In this document: piece after piece, positions 53,490 through 62,460 of the stretch | Layout of the letters: each line of letters opens with the position of its first letter | Numbering within the stretch: position 1 is the stretch's first letter | NCBI RefSeq assembly: GCF_946222605.1 | Contig: NZ_CAMIIE010000010.1 | Span: 16,637 to 80,636 of the forward strand | Origin: an uncultured Acidocella sp. | Lineage (GTDB): Bacteria > Pseudomonadota > Alphaproteobacteria > Acetobacterales > Acetobacteraceae | Length of the DNA: 64,000 nt | Reading direction: 5' to 3' | Notes under the pieces: model-generated | The model's input: only the letters and a program-made list of their open reading frames with translations | The model's database searches: none | Told to the model about the DNA's origin: nothing | Program-made: the position numbers and the translations under genes

Positions 53490-53965
53490 GCGGCGAACCG
53501 GCGCTTCAGCGCGATCTGTTTCAGGCAGGCCACGGCGGCCTCGGCGCCCTTATTGGCGCCGGTCTCGCGCGAGCGGGCATGGGCCTGGGCCAGCGTGTCC
53601 ACGGTCAGCAGCCCGGTGCCCAGCGCCAGTCGCTGGCGCGCCGCCACATTGATCATCCCGGTCATCGCGGCATCGCAGACGAACTCGTAATGGTCGGTCT
53701 CGCCACGCACCACGCAGCCGAGCGTGACATAGCCGTCAAATCCGTCCTTGCCGCCGGCCGCGATGGCGAGCGCCTGCGGCAACTCATAGGCGCCGGCGAT
53801 TTCGATGATTTCCACGTCGGCCTTCACCTGGGCGAAAATCTCCTGGGCGGCGTGCAGCATGCCCTCCACCACATCGCGATAATAAGGCGCGCTGATGACG
53901 AGAATGCGGGGGGCCGGGCCGCCAATCTGCGGGGCCACCGGCAAGGGTGCGTCGGCTGTGCTCAT
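53486..53965 (-). CDS. ribH: 6,7-dimethyl-8-ribityllumazine synthase
   Basis: RibH joins the RibB product with the pyrimidine to make lumazine. The 159-residue protein has the IVISAPYYRDVVEGML region, GAYELPQALAIAA (phosphate and pyrimidine binding) and LGCVVRGETDHYEFV with the catalytic His. The last part, NKGAEAAVACLKQIALKRRF, is typical. It is followed by nusB with a four-base overlap and preceded by ribB with a 29-bp gap. Confidence 0.97.
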   Translation of the reverse strand: MSTADAPLPVAPQIGGPAPRILVISAPYYRDVVEGMLHAAQEIFAQVKADVEIIEIAGAYELPQALAIAAGGKDGFDGYVTLGCVVRGETDHYEFVCDAAMTGMINVAARQRLALGTGLLTVDTLAQAHARSRETGANKGAEAAVACLKQIALKRRFAA

Positions 53966-53994
53966 GACTCTCTACTTTGAACTCTTTGAAAATA

Positions 53995-55131
53995 TTACTT
54001 GCTATCGCAATCGGCGAGGCCGCGCTGCTCAACCACGTTGAGCCCGTACCCCTCCAGACCGATGATGTTGCGCTTATGGTTGGAGAGCAGGATCATGTTC
54101 TTGACCCCGAGATCCAGCAGGATCTGCGCGCCGATGCCGTAATCGCGCAGATCGCGGCCACCATGCGTCCCCTCGATCAGCGCCCGCAGGCCGGTGGACA
54201 TCGCCTTCTGCCGCGCATCGCGGACGATGACGACGACGCCGCGCCCGGCCCGGCCGATCTCCTGCATCGATTCATGCAAGGCCGCCATATGGCCGTTACC
54301 CAGCACATCGCCGATCAGCTCCATGCCGTGCATGCGCACCAGCACCGGATCTTCGCCGGAGAGATCGCCCTTCACCAGCGCCAGATGCTCAACCCCATCG
54401 ACCTTGCTCTCGAAGGCGATCATCTTCCAGGCGCCGCCATCGCGGGCGGTGACATTGCCCTGCTCGACGCGCTTGACCAGACGCTCATTGGTGCGCCGAT
54501 AGGCGATGAGGTCGGCGATGGTGCCGAGCTTGATATTGTGGCGCTGGGCGAAGGCCACCAGCTCCGGCAGCCTGGCCATGGTGCCATCATCATTGATGAT
54601 CTCGCAAATCACCCCGGCCGGGATCAGCCCGGCGAGGCGGGCGATATCCACCGCCGCCTCGGTATGGCCGGCGCGCACCAGCGTGCCGCCATCGCGCGCC
54701 ATCAGCGGAAAGATATGGCCGGGCGAGACGATATCATCGCGGCCCAGCTCCGGGTTGATCGCCACCGCCACGGTGCGGGCACGGTCGGCCGCGGAAATGC
54801 CGGTGGAAATGCCTTCCCGCGCCTCGATCGAGATGGTGAAGGCGGTCTCGTGCCGGCTGCCATTGGCCTGGGTCATCAAGGGCAGGCCGAGCGTGTCGCA
54901 GCGGGACTTGGTCATCGCCAGGCAGACCAGGCCGCGCGCATGCTTGATCATGAAATTGATCGCATCCGGGGTGGCGAACTGGGCGGGGATCACCAGATCG
55001 CCCTCATTCTCGCGGTCCTCGTCATCGACCAGGATGAAGATGCGCCCGGCGCGGGCTTCCTCGATGATCTCCGCCGGCGGGGAGATATAGTCATGCAGCC
55101 CGGAGCTGGAGAGGGTCTTCAAGCCGTCCAT
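53995..55131 (-). CDS. ribB: 3,4-dihydroxy-2-butanone-4-phosphate synthase with inactive GTP cyclohydrolase II domain (RibBX type)
   Basis: A 378-residue fusion. The N-terminal 200 residues are a good DHBP synthase with DDEDRENEGDL (about 36-46) and PGHIFPLMARDGG plus RAGHTEAAVDIARLAG. The C-terminal half is GTP cyclohydrolase II by fold (GIGAQILLDLGVKNMILL), but the three zinc cysteines are gone: the usual S-E-C reads GME and the R-C-D-C-G region reads HMAAL; the usual E-G-R-G-I-G is also lost. Such proteins have been called RibBX. GTP cyclohydrolase II must be encoded elsewhere. ATG 55131 follows AAAGGA; a longer TTG start exists. Confidence 0.93.
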   Translation of the reverse strand: MDGLKTLSSSGLHDYISPPAEIIEEARAGRIFILVDDEDRENEGDLVIPAQFATPDAINFMIKHARGLVCLAMTKSRCDTLGLPLMTQANGSRHETAFTISIEAREGISTGISAADRARTVAVAINPELGRDDIVSPGHIFPLMARDGGTLVRAGHTEAAVDIARLAGLIPAGVICEIINDDGTMARLPELVAFAQRHNIKLGTIADLIAYRRTNERLVKRVEQGNVTARDGGAWKMIAFESKVDGVEHLALVKGDLSGEDPVLVRMHGMELIGDVLGNGHMAALHESMQEIGRAGRGVVVIVRDARQKAMSTGLRALIEGTHGGRDLRDYGIGAQILLDLGVKNMILLSNHKRNIIGLEGYGLNVVEQRGLADCDSK

Positions 55132-55178
55132 GATACGCAATCCTTTCGCACCGGTCCGCGGGGCCGGTGGATATAAGC

Positions 55179-55793
55179 CTAGTTCGTCTTAAAGCTTAGC
55201 TGACGGGCGAGATAGCGCGCCAGCATGTCGATTTCCACATTCACCTTATCACCGGGGCGCAGGGCAGAGAAATTCGTGTGCGCGGCGGTGTGCGGAATGA
55301 TGTTGACGCCAAAGCGCAAGCCCTCGACCTCGTTGACGGTCAGCGACACGCCATTGATGGCGATGCTGCCCTTGGCCGCGACGAACGGGCCTAGCGCTTC
55401 CGGCAGCTCGAACAGCCAGCGCACCGAGCCATTTTCCGGGGTGGCGGAGATCACTTCGGCCAGCCCGTCGACATGGCCGGAGACCAGATGCCCGCCCAGC
55501 TCATCGCCCAGCCGCAGCGAGCCTTCGAGATTGACCAAGGTGCCTGCGCGCCAGCCGCCGAGATTGGTCTTGGAGAGCGTCTCGGCCGAGACCTCGACGG
55601 TGAACCAGTCATCCCCGGCCTCGATCACGGTCAGGCAGACGCCGGAACAGGCGATGGAGGCGCCCAGCTTTTTCTGCGCCCCGGACCAGACCTCGTTGGC
55701 GGGGGTTTCGATGGTGAAGCGGGCATCCTGCCCGTTGCCGATGGCGCTGACGGCACGGATGCGCCCGACGCCGGTGATCAATCCGGTGAACAT
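55179..55793 (-). CDS. ribE: Riboflavin synthase, alpha chain
   Basis: RibE dismutates two lumazine molecules to riboflavin. The internal duplication is visible: MFTGLITGVGRIRAVSA begins the first barrel, and VDGLAEVISATPENGSVRWLFELP the second. IACSGVCLTVIEAGDDWF and IAINGVSLTVNEVEGLRF are the matched substrate-binding blocks. The 204 residues are the usual length. It sits between ribD and ribB in the operon with small gaps. Confidence 0.97.
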   Translation of the reverse strand: MFTGLITGVGRIRAVSAIGNGQDARFTIETPANEVWSGAQKKLGASIACSGVCLTVIEAGDDWFTVEVSAETLSKTNLGGWRAGTLVNLEGSLRLGDELGGHLVSGHVDGLAEVISATPENGSVRWLFELPEALGPFVAAKGSIAINGVSLTVNEVEGLRFGVNIIPHTAAHTNFSALRPGDKVNVEIDMLARYLARQLSFKTN

Positions 55794-55803
55794 AATCTGG
55801 TCC

Positions 55804-56901
55804 TTAAACGGGCTGGCGGATGAAATCCGTCAGCATATCCGCGCCGAGGCGGCGCGATGAGATCTGGGTAAAGCGCGGCATCTGCGCAAGGCTGGCGATA
55901 CCGAAGGCCTGGGCGGCGGGCAGACCGTCACCGCCGATCACGCAAGGGGCGTGAAACCAGGAGAGACGGTCGACCAGATTGGCCCGCAGCAAAGCCGCCG
56001 CCAAGGTGCCGCCGCCCTCGGCCAGCACGCTGGTGAGGCCGTTCTGCGCCAGCGCTTTCATCGCCGCGACCAGATCGACCCCGATACTGGCCGCCGGCAG
56101 CTCGATCAGCTTCACCCCGGCCTGGGTCAGCGCCTTGGCACGCAATTTATCCGCGCCGTCGCGGTGCAAAATCCACAGCGGATGCCGCGCCGCGCCGCGT
56201 ACCAGCTTGGAGAGCAAGGGCGTGCGCAAATGGCTGTCCACCACCACCCGGACCAGATCCGTGCGGCGATAACCCTCGATCCGGCAGGTCAGTTCGGGAT
56301 CGTCCTCCAGCACGGTGCCGACACCGACCATGATCGCGTCATGGGTGCCGCGCAGCATATGCGCGGCCTGGCGGGCCGGCTCACCGGTGATCCATTTCGA
56401 TTCACCCTTGGCGGTGGCGATGCGCCCATCCAGCGAACTGGCCAGCTTGAGACGCAGCAGCGGCCGGCCCTGGCGCTGCACCATGGCAAAACCGGCGATC
56501 GAAGCCTCGCATTCCGCCGCCAGCACACCCTCGGTGACGCTGATGCCAGCCGCGCGCAGCCGCGCGATGCCAGCGCCATTCACCTTGGGATGCGGGTCCT
56601 GCGCGCCGAGCACCACGCGGGAGATCCCAGCCTGGATCAATGCTTCCGTGCAAGGGCCTGATTTTCCGGTAAAATTACAAGGCTCAAGCGTCACATAGGC
56701 GACCCCGCCGCGGGCCGCATCGCCGGCCTGGGCCAGCGCGTTCACCTCGGCATGGGGCCGCCCGCCCGGTGCGGTAAAACCCCGCCCGACGACCCGGCCC
56801 CGATTGACGATGACGCAGCCGACCGACGGGTTGGGCGCGGTCTGCCCCAATCCGCGCCGGGCCATGGCCAGCGCGGCACGCATGAATTCCTCGTCGCTCA
56901 T
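55804..56901 (-). CDS. ribD: Bifunctional riboflavin deaminase/reductase RibD
   Basis: RibD carries out two middle steps of riboflavin synthesis. The deaminase half (1-145) holds the zinc ligands His50 (PHAEVNAL), Cys75 and Cys84 in PCNFTGKSGPC. The usual motif has His where this has Phe77, a small deviation. The reductase half has KLASSLDGRIATAKGESKWITG and DAIMVGVGTVLEDDPELTCR for NADPH. The 365 residues are complete. The stop overlaps the start of ribE by a small gap (10 bp), and its own ATG overlaps the nrdR stop by four bases. Confidence 0.95.
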   Translation of the reverse strand: MSDEEFMRAALAMARRGLGQTAPNPSVGCVIVNRGRVVGRGFTAPGGRPHAEVNALAQAGDAARGGVAYVTLEPCNFTGKSGPCTEALIQAGISRVVLGAQDPHPKVNGAGIARLRAAGISVTEGVLAAECEASIAGFAMVQRQGRPLLRLKLASSLDGRIATAKGESKWITGEPARQAAHMLRGTHDAIMVGVGTVLEDDPELTCRIEGYRRTDLVRVVVDSHLRTPLLSKLVRGAARHPLWILHRDGADKLRAKALTQAGVKLIELPAASIGVDLVAAMKALAQNGLTSVLAEGGGTLAAALLRANLVDRLSWFHAPCVIGGDGLPAAQAFGIASLAQMPRFTQISSRRLGADMLTDFIRQPV

Positions 56902-57374
56902 TCCTGGTCCGGCTGAGCCAAAGGCGCGCCGTCCATGCCGCCGAGAAATGCTTCAAAATCGCGGGCTTCGCGGAAGTCCCTGTAAACCGACGCGAAGCGC
57001 ACATAGGCCACCGCGTCGATCGCCTTCAGCGCTTCCATCACCGCCTCGCCGATCGCCTCGCTCTTCGCCTCGCCCTCGCCGCTGGCTTCCAGCTTGCGCA
57101 CGATGCCGTTGACGATACGCTCCTGGCGCTCCTCATCCACCGGGCGCTTGTTCAGCGCCACGCGGATGGAGCGGGCGAGCTTGTCGCGGTCGAAAGCGAC
57201 GCGCTTGCCATCGGCCTTCACCACCGTCAGCTCGCGCAGCTGCACGCGCTCGACGGTCGTGAAACGCTGCCCGCATCCCGCACAGAAACGCCGGCGCCTG
57301 ATGGCGCTGTTATCATCTGTCGGGCGGCTATCCTTCACCTGGGTGTCGGCATCGCCGCAGAACGGGCAGCGCAT
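56898..57374 (-). CDS. nrdR: Transcriptional repressor NrdR
   Basis: NrdR represses ribonucleotide reductase genes according to ATP/dATP levels. The 158-residue protein has the zinc ribbon Cys3, Cys6, Cys31 and Cys34 and the ATP-cone (LRELTVVKADGKRVAFDRDKLARSI). The position between glyA and ribD is the standard alphaproteobacterial one. Targets are outside this window. Confidence 0.97.
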   Translation of the reverse strand: MRCPFCGDADTQVKDSRPTDDNSAIRRRRFCAGCGQRFTTVERVQLRELTVVKADGKRVAFDRDKLARSIRVALNKRPVDEERQERIVNGIVRKLEASGEGEAKSEAIGEAVMEALKAIDAVAYVRFASVYRDFREARDFEAFLGGMDGAPLAQPDQE

Positions 57375-57382
57375 CGGGCGGC

Positions 57383-58681
57383 TTACCGATAGATCGGAAA
57401 GCGCGCGCAGAGCGCCTTCACCCGTGCCCCCACCGCCGCCTCGGCGGCGTCGTTGCTGCCGTCATTGGACTTCGCCAGACCGTCCAGCACCTCGCCGATC
57501 ATCTGGCCGATCTGCTTGAACTCCTCGGTGCCGAAGCCGCGCGTGGTCGCCGCCGGGGTGCCGAGGCGAATGCCGGAGGTGATGGCGGGTTTCGCCGGGT
57601 CGAACGGGATGGCGTTCTTGTTGGCGGTGATATGGGCGCGCTCCAGGCTCGCCTCGGCCGCCTTGCCGGTGGTGTTCTTCGGGCGCAGATCAACCAGCAG
57701 CAAATGGCTGTCGGTGCCGCCGGAGACGATCGCCAGCCCCTGCTCCACCAAAGTTTGCGCCAGCATTTTGGCATTCGCCGCCACCTGCTTCTGGTAGGCG
57801 ACGAAGTCCGGCGTCAGCGCCTCGCCGAAGGCCACGGCCTTGCCGGCGATCACATGCATCAGCGGGCCGCCCTGCAGGCCGGGGAAGGTCGCGGAGTTGA
57901 TCTTCTTGGCGATGTCCTCGTCATTGGTCAGCACCATGCCGCCACGCGGACCGCGCAGGGTCTTGTGGGTGGTGGTGGTGACGACATGGGCGTGCGGGAT
58001 CGGGCTCGGATAGATCCCGGCGGCGACCAGCCCGGCGAAATGCGCCATATCGACCATGAAGAAAGCGCCGACTTCATCGGCGACCGCACGGATGCGGGCG
58101 AAATCGATGAAGCGCGGATAGGCGGAGCCGCCGGCGATGATCAGCTTGGGCTTATGCTCGCGGGCCAGGCTCTCCAGCTCCTCATAATCCAGCAGCCCGT
58201 CCTCACGGCGCACGCCGTACTGCACGGCGTTGAACCATTTGCCCGAGAGGTTGGGGGCGGCGCCATGGGTGAGATGCCCGCCGGCGGCCAGCGACATGCC
58301 CAGAATGGTGTCACCCGGCTTCACCAGCGCCAGCAGCACGGACTGGTTGGCCTGGCTGCCGGAATTGGCCTGCACATTGGCAAAGCCGCAGCCAAACAGC
58401 TTCTTGGCGCGCTCAATGGCCAGCGTTTCCACCTCGTCAGAGGGGCCGCAGCCGCCATAATAGCGCTTGCCGGGATAGCCTTCGGCATATTTGTTGGTGA
58501 ACACCGAGCCCTGGGCAGCCAGCACCGCGGCGGAGACGATGTTCTCGGAGGCGATCAGCTCGATACCATCCTGCTCACGCGCCAGCTCGCGGCCGATGAT
58601 CGCCGCCACATCGGGATCCACTTCAGCGAGCGGGGCATTGAAGAAGCGCTGCAAACGCGGGGCGAGGCTCTGATCGTTCAT
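57383..58681 (-). CDS. glyA: Serine hydroxymethyltransferase
   Basis: GlyA interconverts serine and glycine and feeds one-carbon units. ELIASENIVSAAVLAAQGS, KYAEGYPGKRYYGGC, and the PLP lysine in VTTTTHKTLRGPRGG are all present; the 432-residue length is normal. rpiB precedes it with a four-base overlap and nrdR follows after 8 bp. Confidence 0.98.
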   Translation of the reverse strand: MNDQSLAPRLQRFFNAPLAEVDPDVAAIIGRELAREQDGIELIASENIVSAAVLAAQGSVFTNKYAEGYPGKRYYGGCGPSDEVETLAIERAKKLFGCGFANVQANSGSQANQSVLLALVKPGDTILGMSLAAGGHLTHGAAPNLSGKWFNAVQYGVRREDGLLDYEELESLAREHKPKLIIAGGSAYPRFIDFARIRAVADEVGAFFMVDMAHFAGLVAAGIYPSPIPHAHVVTTTTHKTLRGPRGGMVLTNDEDIAKKINSATFPGLQGGPLMHVIAGKAVAFGEALTPDFVAYQKQVAANAKMLAQTLVEQGLAIVSGGTDSHLLLVDLRPKNTTGKAAEASLERAHITANKNAIPFDPAKPAITSGIRLGTPAATTRGFGTEEFKQIGQMIGEVLDGLAKSNDGSNDAAEAAVGARVKALCARFPIYR

Positions 58682-59136
58682 GGCGTGGATTCCGTCGTCT
58701 GGTTGAGTTTGTCGAGCCGGCGCTGGTGCCGCCCGCCTTCATAAGGGGTGGAGAGGAAGGCGCCGAGAATATCCAGCGCCACCTCCTCGCCGATCACGCG
58801 TGCGCCCAGCGCCAGCACATTGGCGTCGTTATGCGCGCGGGTCAGGCGGGCGGTGGTGACATCATGCACCAGCCCGCAGCGAATGCCGGCATGACGGTTG
58901 GCCGCGATCGACATGCCGATGCCGGTGCCGCAGACCAGAATACCGAAATCGGCACGTTTTTCGGTAACCGCGCCGCAGACCGCCTGGGCGAAATCCGGAT
59001 AATCGACGGAGGCCGGGCCGTCCGTGCCATAATCCTGCACCTCGTGCCCGGCTTCGATCAGCACGGCGGCAAGACGGTTCTTCAGGGTTACCCCACCATG
59101 ATCGGCGCCGAGCGCCACTGTCAAAGACCGAGTCAT
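58678..59136 (-). CDS. rpiB: Ribose-5-phosphate isomerase B
   Basis: RpiB interconverts ribose-5-P and ribulose-5-P; the latter is the RibB substrate, which fits an operon of riboflavin genes. The 152-residue protein has ALGADHGGVTLKNRLAAVL, DYPDFAQAVC and the active-site loop LVCGTGIGMSIAANRHAGIRCG. It is the first gene of the operon, with a 73-bp gap before the Sel1 gene. Confidence 0.95.
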   Translation of the reverse strand: MTRSLTVALGADHGGVTLKNRLAAVLIEAGHEVQDYGTDGPASVDYPDFAQAVCGAVTEKRADFGILVCGTGIGMSIAANRHAGIRCGLVHDVTTARLTRAHNDANVLALGARVIGEEVALDILGAFLSTPYEGGRHQRRLDKLNQTTESTP

Positions 59137-59209
59137 GGCGCCCCCTTACCATGCGCGCCGCGCTGTTGAAACCGTTGCTTTTTCATGCCTGCCGCAACGG
59201 CGCGGCGGT

Positions 59210-60307
59210 TCAATTTTTGGAAGGCGCGATCATGGCGATGGCGGCCTTGGCCTGGGGCACGCCCTCCTGCTGCGCGAGCAGGAAATCCCGCGCCGCCTGC
59301 GGCACGTCCTGGGCCATGCCCAGCCCCTGCGCGGCGCAATAGCCCAGCGCCAGAAAAGCGGGGCCATATTGCGCGCTGGCCGCCTGGCCGAACAGCGCCA
59401 CCGCCCGCCCGGTATCCTTCGCAACACCCTGGCCGTAAAGGTAAAGATAGCCGAGATCGGTCTGCGCCGCAGGGTCCTTCTGCGCGGCGGCCTGGGCGAA
59501 CCAGCGCGCCGCCTGGGCATTGTCCCGCGCGATGCCAAGCCCGGTCTGGTAAGCGAGGCCAAGGCTGGTCTGCGCCGGGGCGTAGCCGCTCAGCGCCGCG
59601 GCGCGGTACCAGGCGGTGGCCAGCGCCGCATCGCGCACGCCGCCGCGCCCGCTTTCATAGAAGCGCCCGGCCTCATATTCGGCCTGGACATTGCCCGCCT
59701 GCGCCGCCTGCAAATAGAGGCCAAAGGCGGCCTTATCGTCCTTCGGCAAGGTGATCTCGTCCTGGGTCTTGCGTTGGTCCAGCAAGCTGGCCAGCGCGAA
59801 GGCGGCCTGCTGCTCGCCGGTCGCCGCCCGGCTTTGCAGACGCGCCAGCGCCGCGCCATTCTGCCCCGCCCGCGCCAGCAGGCTGGCCACGGACTCAACC
59901 GGCACCGCCGCGGGCGGCGGGGGCGGCAGCGGGGCGAGCCGCGTCGGCACCACCGCCACCACCGGCGCGGGGCGCAGCACGGGGGCTGGCACAGGCTGGC
60001 GATGCGCGATCGTCGCCAGCACCAGACAGGCCGTGACCAACGCCGCGCCCAGGCCCGCCAGCCTCTGTCCGATGGGGCGGCGCGGCATCACGGCAACCGC
60101 CACCCGAGGCGCCGGCGCGGCCCGGAAATGCTGCCTGATCTGTTCGTAAATCCGCGCCTGGGCGGCAGGCTCCAGCGCCAAAGCCGCGCGTAGATCAGCC
60201 CGGCTCAGCCCGGCCGGCAATTTCGCGGCACCGCCAGCGAAGGCCTGGGCGAACAGCGCGGCCAGCACCTCCTCCGGCCCGCGATACTGCATCATGCTGT
60301 CCGACAT
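59210..60307 (-). CDS. Membrane-anchored Sel1/TPR-repeat protein
   Basis: A 365-residue protein. Residues 1-75 are cytoplasmic, about 80-101 are a membrane segment (RLAGLGAALVTACLVLATIA), then a proline-rich linker (LPPPPPAAVPVE). Residues 140-355 contain four or five Sel1-like repeats, for example YEAGRFYESGRGGVRDAALA and YQTGLGIARDNAQAARWF. Such repeats mediate protein contacts in the periplasm or cell envelope, here in an N-in, C-out topology. It is divergent from hemB and upstream of rpiB. Role unknown. Confidence 0.85.
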   Translation of the reverse strand: MSDSMMQYRGPEEVLAALFAQAFAGGAAKLPAGLSRADLRAALALEPAAQARIYEQIRQHFRAAPAPRVAVAVMPRRPIGQRLAGLGAALVTACLVLATIAHRQPVPAPVLRPAPVVAVVPTRLAPLPPPPPAAVPVESVASLLARAGQNGAALARLQSRAATGEQQAAFALASLLDQRKTQDEITLPKDDKAAFGLYLQAAQAGNVQAEYEAGRFYESGRGGVRDAALATAWYRAAALSGYAPAQTSLGLAYQTGLGIARDNAQAARWFAQAAAQKDPAAQTDLGYLYLYGQGVAKDTGRAVALFGQAASAQYGPAFLALGYCAAQGLGMAQDVPQAARDFLLAQQEGVPQAKAAIAMIAPSKN

Positions 60308-60511
60308 TCCGCCTTCGCCAACCCCCGTCGACTCAACCCTTACGCGAACCGTACAATCCGCTTTATCTGACGACTCGTATTATAAACTTTAACAAACCGT
60401 TTCGCATCTCCGTTTTTCCACAGATCGCCTTGCGCGCTGGCACCGCCCGCAGCCCAGCCATGAGCGCGATCAGCCGTCGCGTGCCGCGCGGCTTTGGGCT
60501 ACAAGCCTGTC
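60308..60511. other. Intergenic region between Sel1 gene and hemB
   Basis: An AT-rich stretch (about 60350-60420) with a minus-strand TATAAT (60379-60384) and a one-mismatch DnaA-like box TTTTCCACA (60414-60422). No strong -35 partner is seen, so promoter positions are not assigned. Confidence 0.35.
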
Positions 60512-61504
60512 ATGCTTGGACAAAATTTCCCCCTGACGCGGCTGCGCCGCAACCGTTTCGATGCCGCCACCCGCCGGCTGGTGGCCGAGCACAGCCTCAG
60601 CGTCGATGATCTGATCTGGCCGATCTTCATCCGCGAGGGCGGCGGCGAGCCGGTCGAGGTGCAGGCGATGCCGGGGCAATTCCGCGTCGGGCTGGATGGC
60701 CTGGCCAGGCATGTTGAGCAGGCGGCGAAGCTCGGCATCCCCGCCCTGGCGCTATTCCCCGTCACCCCGGCTGAGCTGAAAAACCCCGAGGGCAGCGAGG
60801 CGCTGAACCCGGAAAACCTGATCTGCCGCGCCGCCCGGCTGCTGAAAAAGGAGTTTCCTGATTTCGCGCTGGTCGGCGATGTCGCGCTCGACCCTTATAC
60901 CGACCACGCCCATGACGGGCTGCTGCGCGATGGCTATGTGGTGAATGACGAAAGCGTGGAGGTTCTCGCCAAACAGGCGGTGAACCAGGCCAATGCCGGG
61001 ATCGATTTCATCGCCCCCTCGGACATGATGGATGGCCGCATCAAGGCGCTGCGCGAGGCGCTGGACCAGGCGGGCCATATCCATACCCGGATCATGAGCT
61101 ACGCCGCCAAATACGCCTCCGCCTTCTACGGCCCGTTCCGCGACGCGCTGGGCAACCAGGGCGCGCTGCAGGGCGACAAGAAAACCTACCAGATGAACCC
61201 CGCCAATTCAGACGAGGCGCTGCGCGAAGTGGCGATGGACATCGCCGAGGGTGCGGATATGGTGATGGTCAAGCCCGGCATGCCGTATCTGGACATCATC
61301 CGCCGGGTGAAGGACGCATTCGGCGTGCCGGTGTTCGCCTATCAGGTCTCCGGCGAATACGCGATGATCGAGGCCGCCGCCCGCAATGGCTGGATCGACC
61401 ATGACAAGGCGATGATGGAGGCGCTGATGTGCTTCAAGCGCGCCGGCTGTTCCGGCATCCTCACCTACCATGCGGTGCAGGCGGCGACGCTCCTGCACGG
61501 CTAA
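60512..61504 (+). CDS. hemB: Porphobilinogen synthase (delta-aminolevulinic acid dehydratase)
   Basis: HemB condenses two 5-aminolevulinates in haem synthesis. The 330-residue protein has Schiff-base lysines Lys200 (SYAAKYASAFYGPFRDA) and Lys254 (ADMVMVKPGMPYLD). The metal loop reads GDVALDPYTDHAHDG, with Asp123 and Asp127 where zinc enzymes have cysteines, so this is the magnesium type. The start is ATG 60512; an earlier TTG is in frame. Confidence 0.97.
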   Translation: MLGQNFPLTRLRRNRFDAATRRLVAEHSLSVDDLIWPIFIREGGGEPVEVQAMPGQFRVGLDGLARHVEQAAKLGIPALALFPVTPAELKNPEGSEALNPENLICRAARLLKKEFPDFALVGDVALDPYTDHAHDGLLRDGYVVNDESVEVLAKQAVNQANAGIDFIAPSDMMDGRIKALREALDQAGHIHTRIMSYAAKYASAFYGPFRDALGNQGALQGDKKTYQMNPANSDEALREVAMDIAEGADMVMVKPGMPYLDIIRRVKDAFGVPVFAYQVSGEYAMIEAAARNGWIDHDKAMMEALMCFKRAGCSGILTYHAVQAATLLHG

Positions 61505-61520
61505 CCATACGGAGAGATCA

Positions 61521-62447
61521 ATGAGCCTGTGGCCCGGCGCCCATATGCCGAAGCTGAACGACCGGTTGGCCATCGTCACCGGGGCGAATAGCGGCATCGG
61601 CTATTACGCGGCGCTGGAGCTGGCCCGGGCCGGGGCGAATGTGATCCTCGCCTGCCGCAGCCCTGCGCGTGGCGCGGCGGCGCTGGCGCGGATCGAGGCC
61701 ATCGCCCCCGGCCGCGCCCAGCTGGAGAAGCTGGACCTCTCGGACTTCGCCTCGGTGCGGGATTTCGCCGCGCGGGTGAAGGAACGCCATGGCTGCCTGG
61801 ATATTCTGCTCAATAATGCCGGGGTGATGGCCCCGCCGACCCGCCAGACCACGGCGCAGGGCTTCGAGCTGCAATTCGGGGTGAATTTCCTCGGCCATTA
61901 TCTGCTCACCGCCTTGCTGCTGGAGCCGATCCTGGCGGCGCGCGCCCCGCGCATCATCCAGGTGTCCTCCATCGCCCATCGCCAGGGCAGGATGGCCTGG
62001 GAGGATCTGCAATCCGAGACCAGCTACCATCCCTGGAACGCCTACCGGCAAAGCAAGCTCGCCTGCCTGATCTTCGCGCATGAGCTGGGACGGCGCGCCG
62101 CCGCCGGGGGCTGGGGGGCGCTCTCGCTCGCCGCCCATCCGGGCATCGCGGCGACCGAGCTGGTCGCCAACGGGCCGGGCCCGGGCAGCCGCATCGCCTG
62201 GCTGCAGAAGCTCGCCGCCCCCTTCATCCAGCAATCCGGCGAGGCCGGCGCCTGGCCGCTGATCCTGGCCTGCATCGACCCTTATGCCCGTGAGGGAAAT
62301 TATTATGGGCCGCGCCATCTTTTCGAATGCAAGGGCCCGCCCGGCCCGGCGAAATCCGAACCGCAGGCGCTGGACCCGGAAGCCGGGCGCCGGCTCTGGG
62401 AGATCGCCGAGAGGCTGACCGGCGAGGCGCTGCGCCCCGCCCCTTAA
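61521..62447 (+). CDS. Short-chain dehydrogenase/reductase (retinol dehydrogenase/WWOX-like)
   Basis: A 308-residue SDR. LAIVTGANSGIGYYAALELAR binds NAD(P), DILLNNAGVMAPP and NFLGHYLLTALLL follow, and the catalytic Ser and Tyr-x3-Lys are in IIQVSSIAHRQG and AYRQSKLACLIF. The substrate is not known; similar proteins act on retinol or on lipid alcohols in eukaryotes, while bacterial copies are unassigned. GGAGAG 7 nt before ATG 61521 supports the start. It follows hemB by 16 bp and may be co-transcribed. Confidence 0.88.
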   Translation: MSLWPGAHMPKLNDRLAIVTGANSGIGYYAALELARAGANVILACRSPARGAAALARIEAIAPGRAQLEKLDLSDFASVRDFAARVKERHGCLDILLNNAGVMAPPTRQTTAQGFELQFGVNFLGHYLLTALLLEPILAARAPRIIQVSSIAHRQGRMAWEDLQSETSYHPWNAYRQSKLACLIFAHELGRRAAAGGWGALSLAAHPGIAATELVANGPGPGSRIAWLQKLAAPFIQQSGEAGAWPLILACIDPYAREGNYYGPRHLFECKGPPGPAKSEPQALDPEAGRRLWEIAERLTGEALRPAP

Positions 62448-62460
62448 AGAGACCAAAATT

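Noticed and set aside
53995..59136. FMN riboswitch before the riboflavin genes
   Set aside because: The gaps within the operon are too short, and I saw no conserved RFN elements before rpiB or ribD.
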